This document shows positions 6,763-12,350 of a stretch of 20,693 nucleotides of DNA, in pieces. The notes beneath the pieces were generated by a model. That model was given only the letters and a program-made list of their open reading frames with translations, was not told the origin of the DNA and searched no databases. The first letter of the stretch is position 1; each line of letters opens with the position of its first letter. The DNA lies in the NCBI GenBank assembly GCA_036675565.1, contig JAKFER010000275.1, positions 1 through 20,693 on the forward strand. Reading direction: 5' to 3'. Position numbers and translations under genes: made by a program. This DNA comes from JACCYQ01 sp036675565 (GTDB lineage: Bacteria; Bacteroidota; Bacteroidia; Chitinophagales; Chitinophagaceae).

Positions 6763-6933
6763 TGCTTGTTTGGGATTTTTTGAAATGGGATGATTAAACT
6801 TTTACGGATACCTGCAAATAAAAACCGCAAATCGAATCATCGCTAAGAACTTTCAATTGTTGTTTTTTCCACAATGCATATAAAATTTAATTACGCAAAA
6901 ATGTTTTGTTAAGGAGCATGAAACCCATTTTAT

Positions 6934-6948
6934 CCCGCTAACAGCGGG
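6934..6948. promoter_or_regulatory. GC-rich hairpin in the leader of the clan CD-like gene
   Basis: CCCGCT (6934-6939) and AGCGGG (6943-6948) form a perfect 6-bp stem with an AAC loop. It is followed by TTATAATTTGG rather than a T-run, so it is not a classical terminator. It shares the string CC(C/T)GCTAACAG with the hairpin at 10872-10891. It could be a leader structure for the gene at 7037. Confidence 0.4.
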
Positions 6949-7036
6949 TTATAATTTGGATTTGCAAAGCATTATGTACAGAGATCCGATCTCCAAATGC
7001 TGCAACCCATTTTTTAAAAACATAAAATCAATTTTT

Positions 7037-7933
7037 ATGCATCGCAGGATCAACGCAGCCATATTAGTAATCATTTTACTGGCAAATAATAGCCTTTCAG
7101 CAAATGACTCATTATTAAAAAATGATAGCCGGGTAAACATTATGGTGGTAAATAAATTACGTGATTTTGATATGTACAGCAAAACGTTATTTACCAGGGC
7201 TAAAATAAAAAGTATGTTAAGTAATGGAAAATTCATTGTTATAGAAGCCAATTCATCAGCAGACATGTTAGAAAAAATTAGTGTGGTTTTAAAGAAAAGA
7301 AATATGCTGATTGGCACATTGTGGTTTGACTCTCATGGATATTTTAAAAATGGATATTCATCATTTAGTATCGGGAATGAAGAATTCAGTTATAAAACTA
7401 TTCGTGATATTTTAAAAACAAACTACCTGGCACAATTGTCTGCATTCTGCGATTTTAATACCAATGTAATTATCGGCTCATGTTACGGTGGGGCTACTTA
7501 CAAAAGGACCTTACCAGGAGATACCGTTCAATCTATGATGCATGGAGATTCTTTAATGATCGGTCTTTCTGATATTTTAAACGGCAGTACTGTTTTTGGC
7601 AGTGAAAGCTGGGTGATGATGAAGCCTGGAATTTTTAAAAACACTTATGCATTTGCCGGTCATCCCTGGGGTAAAAAGTACCGGGACCAAATACTGGAAC
7701 CAGCCTGGAAGAGAATAGGTAAATGGAACAGGTATAGTGGCAGACAAAAGAAAATTCAGGAAGTGCATACCATCAGTCTGAATAAATATGCGGATGTAAC
7801 CATCAACCAAAAAAGTTACCAGCATAAAAAAAGAATTCAGAGAACCATACACCGGAAATTAAAAAAGCTGGAAAAGGCGGAGACGCTGATCGCCCGTTCA
7901 GACACCAATGATAATACAAATTACCTTAGATAA
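7037..7933 (+). CDS. secreted protein with clan CD (caspase/DUF4347-like) His-Cys motifs
   Basis: This is a 298-residue product from ATG 7037, chosen because it opens directly on a signal peptide (MHRRINAAILVIILLANNSLSA). The frame extends upstream to TTG 6956 and ATG 6974 but gains no sensible sequence. No named family is recognised. Two motifs stand out. A strand ending in Asp-Ser-His-Gly (GTLWFDSHGYF, H100) is followed by an SSFSIGNEEFSY loop. A second strand, TNVIIGSCYGGATY, gives C149. The order strand-HG, then about 50 residues, then hydrophobic strand-xxCxxG is that of clan CD cysteine peptidase-like folds (caspases, clostripain, CHAT, C80/DUF4347). A further strand after the Cys, STVFGSESWV, fits too. 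The C-terminal 60 residues are very basic and probably helical (QHKKRIQRTIHRKLKKLEKAE). Activity is inferred from motifs only. It is convergent with the HTH gene. Confidence 0.65.
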   Translation: MHRRINAAILVIILLANNSLSANDSLLKNDSRVNIMVVNKLRDFDMYSKTLFTRAKIKSMLSNGKFIVIEANSSADMLEKISVVLKKRNMLIGTLWFDSHGYFKNGYSSFSIGNEEFSYKTIRDILKTNYLAQLSAFCDFNTNVIIGSCYGGATYKRTLPGDTVQSMMHGDSLMIGLSDILNGSTVFGSESWVMMKPGIFKNTYAFAGHPWGKKYRDQILEPAWKRIGKWNRYSGRQKKIQEVHTISLNKYADVTINQKSYQHKKRIQRTIHRKLKKLEKAETLIARSDTNDNTNYLR

Positions 7934-7975
7934 GTGAATGCAGCGACGGTAAGGAAATGAAAAAAATATATGAGT

Positions 7976-8989
7976 TTATCCATTTACCCGCGGGATCATT
8001 TTTAATTCTTCCACTTTATTTCGCAGGTGATTGAAGAATTTGTTCCGGAACCTTTCGCCTGTACCACTTATAATTGTTGAACGACTTAGCAAATTATTAA
8101 AACCTTGTATAGATTTTTTATTGAACCGGTAATCTTTTGTCATAAGATATTCCAATACATTATAATTGATGAAACAGAGCTGCTTATCATTGAGATCAAC
8201 CATGATGCTATTGTTGCCAAGAATAACTTCATTTACATAAAACTGGAAAGGTTCTCTATAGGTTAATTCGGTAGCACCAGGAATAAATTTTACACCAACT
8301 TCCGCTTGCTTTTGAAAATGATCAATCAACTGGCTGAGAGAATCCAGGACAGCATAGAAATCATCTTCGTTGGAAAATAATTCTGCATCCCGGTAATATT
8401 CAACCTGCCGTATGGTGCTGTTAAGGCTTTCAAAATTCCAAAGTTCTATAGAAGGCAATTTGCAATACTCTACCAGGATTTGCTGACCGATAGTATAACA
8501 ATCTTCATAAGAAAATTCAGCCAGTGAAAATTTTTTGTTTTGAAGTGATGGATGATTTTGTATTGTTTTAATCCAGCAAAATGTTTTGAAAGCCGCTATA
8601 ACCGGGTAGCTGTAAAAATGCCAGATAGGAAGATCCTTGCATAAGTAACGCATGCTCCTTTTTTCAAATGAATTGAAAGCTTTAAACTGGGTTAAAATAC
8701 CTGTTAGATAATTTGTTAATTCAATGATGCCATTATTATTTATGCCAGGTGCATGAAAAACAACATTATCACTTTCTAATTGAAGAACCTGGTCAAGCGA
8801 AATATGAAAATGATCGCATAATTTTTTTATTTCTGACATTGAAATAGGCTTCTCTCCCCTGATGCGCCGATATACACTATCATAACTGATATTGAGGATC
8901 TCAGCTATGCTGTCAACCAGAGAAATATGAGTTGGAATAGTTGACTTTATGGTATTAAAAAAGGCTTGTTGCAGTTGGGCTGATTCCAT
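7976..8989 (-). CDS. HTH transcriptional regulator with large C-terminal domain
   Basis: This 337-residue protein has an N-terminal Cro/BetR-like helix-turn-helix at about 22-70: SLVDSIAEILNISYDSVYRRIRGEKPISMSEIKKLC, then FHISLDQVL. The remaining roughly 260 residues are a mixed helical domain without catalytic motifs. It includes aromatic-rich segments such as PIWHFYSYPVIAAFKTFCWIKT, and probably senses a signal or mediates oligomerisation. Proteins of this layout are common as uncharacterised regulators in Bacteroidota. It is divergent from the GH32 gene with 188 nt between starts, and an imperfect inverted repeat (9016-9046) lies 27 nt upstream of its ATG, so autoregulation and control of the GH32 gene are plausible but unproven. 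The stop is 42 nt from the convergent clan CD-like gene. Confidence 0.75.
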   Translation of the reverse strand: MESAQLQQAFFNTIKSTIPTHISLVDSIAEILNISYDSVYRRIRGEKPISMSEIKKLCDHFHISLDQVLQLESDNVVFHAPGINNNGIIELTNYLTGILTQFKAFNSFEKRSMRYLCKDLPIWHFYSYPVIAAFKTFCWIKTIQNHPSLQNKKFSLAEFSYEDCYTIGQQILVEYCKLPSIELWNFESLNSTIRQVEYYRDAELFSNEDDFYAVLDSLSQLIDHFQKQAEVGVKFIPGATELTYREPFQFYVNEVILGNNSIMVDLNDKQLCFINYNVLEYLMTKDYRFNKKSIQGFNNLLSRSTIISGTGERFRNKFFNHLRNKVEELKMIPRVNG

Positions 8990-9015
8990 AATATAATTTA
9001 AATCATTTCGCAGAA

Positions 9016-9046
9016 ATTCGTAAAAATGAATAGTGGATTTACGGAT
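9016..9046. promoter_or_regulatory. candidate operator (inverted repeat) in the HTH-GH32 divergent region
   Basis: ATTCGTAAA (9016-9024) and TTTACGGAT (9038-9046) are inverted copies with one mismatch in 9, separated by 13 nt. Their centres are 22 nt (about two helical turns) apart, suitable for a dimeric HTH protein. The site sits just upstream of the HTH gene start. No other copy was noticed in the window. Confidence 0.35.
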
Positions 9047-9075
9047 TTTTACTAAAATTTAAAGAAGAGTAAATT

Positions 9076-9087
9076 GATAACGTTTTC
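9076..9087. promoter_or_regulatory. LacI-like near-palindrome upstream of the GH32 gene
   Basis: GATAACGTTTTC is palindromic at 10 of 12 positions around a central CG, the general form of LacI/GalR operators, about 90 nt before the GH32 start. No LacI-family gene is in the window. A chance match is quite possible. Confidence 0.2.
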
Positions 9088-9143
9088 TAATACTTCTGTT
9101 CGTTTTTTTATTGATCAGCATGTTGTTTTAAATGAATTAAAAC

Positions 9144-9177
9144 ATTTGACTTTTAAGTTTTAACTTTTGAATTAATT
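9144..9177 (+). repeat. T-rich ACTTTT-type leader tract directly before the GH32 start
   Basis: The tract reads ATTTGACTTTTAAG, then TTTTAACTTTTGAATTAATT, and ends at the base before ATG 9178. The last 20 nt match 2880-2899 exactly. Related tracts are at 439-478, 4605-4647 and 10843-10868. No Shine-Dalgarno is present, so the A/T-rich leader itself may favour initiation. Confidence 0.6.
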
Positions 9178-10701
9178 ATGAATACATCCATCAAAACCCT
9201 TCTCATCGCCATCCTGTTTATGGCCTGCAGTACCAGTAACAAACAAGTGGAGTCAACATTGTATTCAGAACCTCACAGGCCGCAAATCCATTTTTCACCC
9301 AAAGAAAAATGGATGAATGACCCTAACGGGATGGTATTTTACAATAACCAGTATCATTTATTTTACCAATATTATCCCGATAGTACGGTTTGGGGACCTA
9401 TGCATTGGGGCCATGCAACCAGTACAGACCTGGTGCATTGGGAACACCAGCCGGTGGCGCTTTTTCCCGATAGCCTGGGATATATTTTTTCTGGCAGTGC
9501 CGTGGTGGATGTCAATAATACCTCTGGCTTTGGTAAAGACGGAAAGGTACCTTTGGTAGCCATTTTTACGCATCATGATCCTGCAGGAGAAAAAGAAGGA
9601 ACAACTGATTACCAGGTTCAAAGCCTGGCTTATAGCCTGGATAACGGTAACACATGGACGAAATACGATCTCAACCCTGTTTTAAAAAACCCGGGCATTA
9701 AAGATTTCCGGGATCCCAAAGTGTTTTGGCACAATGAAACAAATCAATGGATCATGGCATTGGCTGTACTGGATCGCATCCATTTTTACTCCTCGCCCGA
9801 TTTAAAAGATTGGACGATACTGAGTGATTTTGGTAAAGAGGTTGGTGCACATGGTGGCGTATGGGAATGCCCTGATCTTTTTGCATTGGAATATAATGGT
9901 GAAACTATTTGGGTCCTGTTAGTAAGCATCAATCCCGGTGGTCCCAATGGCGGATCTGCAACGCAATATTTTACAGGCCGTTTTGATGGAAAAATATTTA
10001 CACCATTTGATACCGTTACCCGCTGGCTTGATTATGGACCTGATAATTATGCAGGGGTAACCTGGTTCAACACCGGTAAGCGAAAAATATTTTTAGGCTG
10101 GATGGGTAACTGGCAATATGCCCAGGTGGTGCCAACGGAAAAATGGCGCAGCGCCATGACCGTTCCAAGAGACCTTACTATTGAAAACGTAGGCGAGAAA
10201 TACTTAGTGAGATCCAACCCTGTACCCGAACTGGATGTATTATCATCATCGACGGTGAAGCTGGAAAATATCAATGCCAATGATTTTAATCTTACCGAAA
10301 AAACAGGAAAGCTTACCGGGCCTGCAAGACTAAGCCTACAAGGTTCCCAACTTGCCGGTTTAAATATTACGTTATCTAATGAACAGGGACAAAAAGTAGT
10401 GATTGGATATGATGAAAATAAAAAGGAATATTTTATGGACCGTCGTGCATCAGGTAATACTGATTTTGAAAAAGGATTTGCAGCCTGGCATACCGCACCC
10501 CGTGTAAGTGATAAACAAAACCTGGATATTACACTGATCATTGATCTTGCATCGGTAGAATTATTTGCTGACAATGGACTAACGGCTATGACACAGGTAT
10601 TTTTTCCGGATAGTCCATTTACAACCGTCACGTTTCAATCACCTGAAAATCTATTGATACAAACAATGAATTTCAGCCACCTGGATTCCATGTATGAATA
10701 G
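9178..10701 (+). CDS. GH32 fructan beta-fructosidase lipoprotein (levanase/inulinase/invertase type)
   Basis: This 507-residue protein has a lipoprotein signal (LLIAILFMAC, lipidated C17), so it should be membrane-anchored and probably surface exposed. Catalytic domain, residues about 34-345: the nucleophile motif is WMNDPNG (D48). HLFYQYYPDSTVWGPMHWGHATSTDLVHWEH follows at 60-90, FSGSAVVD at 104-111, and FRDPKVFW (177-184) holds the transition-state-stabilising D179. WECPDLF (229-235) holds the acid/base E230. The C-terminal beta-sandwich ends near YFMDRRASGNTDF and the LIIDLASVELFADNG strand. Sequence and length fit exo-acting levanase/inulinase/beta-fructofuranosidase; exact linkage preference cannot be decided. 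It is monocistronic, with no SusC/SusD, transporter or fructokinase beside it, and divergent from an HTH gene that may control it. It would release fructose from fructans or sucrose. Confidence 0.92.
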   Translation: MNTSIKTLLIAILFMACSTSNKQVESTLYSEPHRPQIHFSPKEKWMNDPNGMVFYNNQYHLFYQYYPDSTVWGPMHWGHATSTDLVHWEHQPVALFPDSLGYIFSGSAVVDVNNTSGFGKDGKVPLVAIFTHHDPAGEKEGTTDYQVQSLAYSLDNGNTWTKYDLNPVLKNPGIKDFRDPKVFWHNETNQWIMALAVLDRIHFYSSPDLKDWTILSDFGKEVGAHGGVWECPDLFALEYNGETIWVLLVSINPGGPNGGSATQYFTGRFDGKIFTPFDTVTRWLDYGPDNYAGVTWFNTGKRKIFLGWMGNWQYAQVVPTEKWRSAMTVPRDLTIENVGEKYLVRSNPVPELDVLSSSTVKLENINANDFNLTEKTGKLTGPARLSLQGSQLAGLNITLSNEQGQKVVIGYDENKKEYFMDRRASGNTDFEKGFAAWHTAPRVSDKQNLDITLIIDLASVELFADNGLTAMTQVFFPDSPFTTVTFQSPENLLIQTMNFSHLDSMYE

Positions 10702-10716
10702 GAATGTTAGTAGAGA

Positions 10717-10868
10717 AGTTTAGACGTTTAGAAGTTTAGATGTTTAGTTCCGGCATAGAAACAATTTGAAAATTTGAGGATGTTAAGAGCGTTGCTTAGC
10801 TTTTGATCGACTAGACTTTCCAGGACGTGACAACGATTTTTCACTTTTAAGTTTTAAGTTTTGACTTG
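10717..10868. repeat. composite repeat element (GTTTAG words, CAATTTG words, ACTTTT tract)
   Basis: This is an ordered mosaic. GTTTAGACGTTTAG-type words fill 10717-10750 and continue into TAGTTCCGG. CAATTTGAAAATTTGAGG is at 10760-10778. TTAGCTTTTGATCGACTAGAC and the following bases (10796-10831) are a diverged copy of 4526-4557. A T-rich tract, ACTTTTAAGTTTTAAGTTTTG, is at 10843-10863. All module types also occur in the 4421-4647 gap. It sits between the GH32 stop and the DUF3575-like gene. Confidence 0.65.
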
Positions 10869-10871
10869 TAA

Positions 10872-10891
10872 AATACCTGCTAACAGGTATT
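10872..10891. promoter_or_regulatory. 8-bp perfect hairpin upstream of the outer-membrane barrel gene
   Basis: AATACCTG (10872-10879) and CAGGTATT (10884-10891) pair perfectly across a CTAA loop. There is no T-run afterwards. The apical string CCTGCTAACAG is nearly the same as CCCGCTAACAG in the hairpin at 6934-6948, so the two may be the same kind of element. It lies about 100 nt before ATG 10989. Confidence 0.4.
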
Positions 10892-10988
10892 GCGAAATCA
10901 GTGTATGGTTTGTTTTTTTGCGCCACATCCAGCTTAAACTGCCAGGATGAACCAAGTAAACATTTTACCAAAACAATTCTAAAGACTT

Positions 10989-11726
10989 ATGAGAATGAAA
11001 AAAAACATTTACCTGTTTATTGCTTTTAGCCTGTGCAGTGCAACGCTTTTTGCGCAGAACATCGTTAAATTTAATTTGTCATCCGTTGCATTAAAACATT
11101 ACTCCCTTCAATATGAAAGAACGACGGGTCCACGCCAGTCATTCGCAGTAGGATTCGGTATTTCTCCTAATGTAGGCTTACCATTTAAAAGCACATTGTT
11201 AGACCAGTTCAGTGACAACGAGGATGCCCGGAAAGCCATTGAATCAACTGTTTTTAATAAAATTACCATTACGCCTGAATACAGATTCTACCTGGGTAAA
11301 AATGGTGCTCCAAGGGGTTTGTATGTGGCACCTTTTGCCAGGTATTCCAATATGACTATCGACCAGAACTATACTTTCACACCCAGCAGCGGTATTGAAC
11401 ATACGGCTCACCTGAAAGGAAAATTCAATGGAATTGGTGGCGGTGTGATGTTAGGTGCACAGTGGGCATTAAGCAGCAGGGTTACACTTGACTGGTTTAT
11501 TGTTGGTCCCTTCTATGGTTCCACAAAAGCCAGCTTCAATGGAACGGATGATATGAGTGATATGTCTGCCCAGGATAAGGCGGATTTGGAAAATGATATT
11601 GAAAGTGTTGATATCCCGATGTGGGAGATTGATGCAACAGTAGGCAATAACAAGATTGATGCTGAGTTAAAGGGACCATTTTATGGGGTGCGTGCATTTG
11701 GCATCAGTATCGGTTATATGTTCTGA
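10989..11726 (+). CDS. DUF3575-like outer-membrane beta-barrel protein
   Basis: This 245-residue protein has a signal peptide (residues 1-22, ending LFAQ) and then an antiparallel beta pattern ending in GISIGYMF, with the terminal aromatic residue typical of outer-membrane barrels. The opening NIVKFNLSSVALKHYSLQYERTTGPRQSFAVGFG and the strand ITITPEYRFYLGKNGAPRGLYVAPFARY match the DUF3575 type common in Bacteroidota, whose function is unknown. An acidic loop (about 183-206, DDMSDMSAQDKADLENDIES) is probably an exposed extracellular loop. ATG 10989 and ATG 10995 are both usable starts. It is followed by a clear intrinsic terminator and has no same-strand partner, so it is probably a single gene. 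Confidence 0.8.
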   Translation: MRMKKNIYLFIAFSLCSATLFAQNIVKFNLSSVALKHYSLQYERTTGPRQSFAVGFGISPNVGLPFKSTLLDQFSDNEDARKAIESTVFNKITITPEYRFYLGKNGAPRGLYVAPFARYSNMTIDQNYTFTPSSGIEHTAHLKGKFNGIGGGVMLGAQWALSSRVTLDWFIVGPFYGSTKASFNGTDDMSDMSAQDKADLENDIESVDIPMWEIDATVGNNKIDAELKGPFYGVRAFGISIGYMF

Positions 11727-11774
11727 TTACAGGATGAAAATATTGAGCTTTTTATTTCAGAGCCACCATGGAAG

Positions 11775-11797
11775 GACCCGCATCAAGCGGGTTTTTC
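11775..11797 (+). terminator. intrinsic terminator after the barrel gene
   Basis: ACCCGC (11776-11781), loop ATCAA, GCGGGT (11787-11792) and then TTTTC form a short GC-rich stem followed directly by a U-run. It lies 49 nt after the stop of the barrel gene, in the correct orientation for it, before the convergent Dabb gene end. Confidence 0.8.
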
Positions 11798-11851
11798 TTA
11801 TGGTTGTATATTGGTTTGAAGTTGTACAGATCTTCGGATTTATATAAACAC

Positions 11852-12250
11852 TTAAATTGCTGCAGCATCGTATACAACTACTTTATCCCAAAGATGGCTG
11901 TAGTTTTTTATAAACGCCTGGTGAATGGGATGGTCCTGGTAAACCTGCTCACCGGCTTCATCATCAAAAAATAATAATTCGGATACATGCCAGCTGCTAT
12001 CCACTACATCTCTTTTTTCGGTAGATGCCGGAATGCCAATATGGAATTGGCGTATTGTTTTAATTTCTTTTAAGGTTTTAACCCCTTCAATCAATTCATC
12101 CCGGTCAGGTATAGACGCAGGATTCTTCAGCCAGAAAAAGACATGATGCACCAACTGCTTCTTTTCTTTATTAACCGGCTCAACAGATGCACAGGATGTT
12201 GCGCCGGCAGTAAGTACCGCGGCTATTGAGATAAACTTTCTTCTTTCCAT
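11852..12250 (-). CDS. Dabb-domain (stress responsive A/B barrel) lipoprotein
   Basis: This 132-residue protein starts at MERRKF; the frame is open 15 codons further upstream to 12295, but those would bury the signal. The N-terminus has twin arginines (ERRKFI) followed by a hydrophobic stretch and Cys20 in ATSC, so it looks like a Tat-type lipoprotein signal. The rest is one Dabb domain. KKQLVHHVFFWLK (30-42) is the first strand, with the family's paired His. PASIPDRDELIEGVKTLKEI is the first helix, RQFHIGIPAS a strand, and WHVSELLFFDDEAGEQVYQDHPIHQAFIKN the conserved strand and 'Y..HP.H..F' helix. LWDKVVVYD ends it. Secreted Dabb proteins are frequent in Bacteroidota; their substrate is unknown. 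It is convergent with the barrel gene and divergent from the fucosidase gene. Confidence 0.88.
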   Translation of the reverse strand: MERRKFISIAAVLTAGATSCASVEPVNKEKKQLVHHVFFWLKNPASIPDRDELIEGVKTLKEIKTIRQFHIGIPASTEKRDVVDSSWHVSELLFFDDEAGEQVYQDHPIHQAFIKNYSHLWDKVVVYDAAAI

Positions 12251-12350
12251 TTCTTTTATATTGATTGATGACAGGTTAAAAATACAATTCTTCATAAAAA
12301 ACTTGACCCTTGGTTTTGATGCATTGGATATTGCATTATATTAGGCTATA

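Larger units (their letters stand above)
6317..7036. other. 720-nt gap with no confident gene
   Basis: This low-GC stretch lies between the S12 start and the chosen start of the 7037 gene. It holds a 13-nt palindrome (6379-6391, GGTATGTAATACC) about 65 nt upstream of the S12 start, a weak CCTG/CAGG hairpin at 6347-6361, one doubtful minus-strand ORF (6484-6762), and a strong small hairpin at 6934-6948. I see no convincing RNA gene. The length is unusual for this window and suggests gene decay or an unrecognised regulatory RNA. Confidence 0.5.

Noticed and set aside
6956..7036. Upstream extension of the clan CD-like gene (TTG 6956 or ATG 6974)
   Set aside because: It would place 21-27 poorly hydrophobic residues before an otherwise perfect signal peptide. 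ATG 7037 is the better start.
10047..10631. 194-codon minus-strand ORF opposite the GH32 gene
   Set aside because: It lies wholly inside a strongly supported GH32 reading frame. Its serine-rich translation is typical of an antisense shadow.
11768..11974. 68-codon plus-strand ORF overlapping the terminator and the Dabb gene
   Set aside because: Its 5' part covers an intrinsic terminator and its 3' part is antisense to the Dabb coding region.
12315..12344. Bacteroidota -33/-7 promoter (TTTG ... TATATTAG) before the GH29 gene
   Set aside because: The -7 box has a mismatch and the spacing is 18 rather than the expected 19-20. In such A/T-rich DNA a chance match is likely, so it was not listed as a feature.
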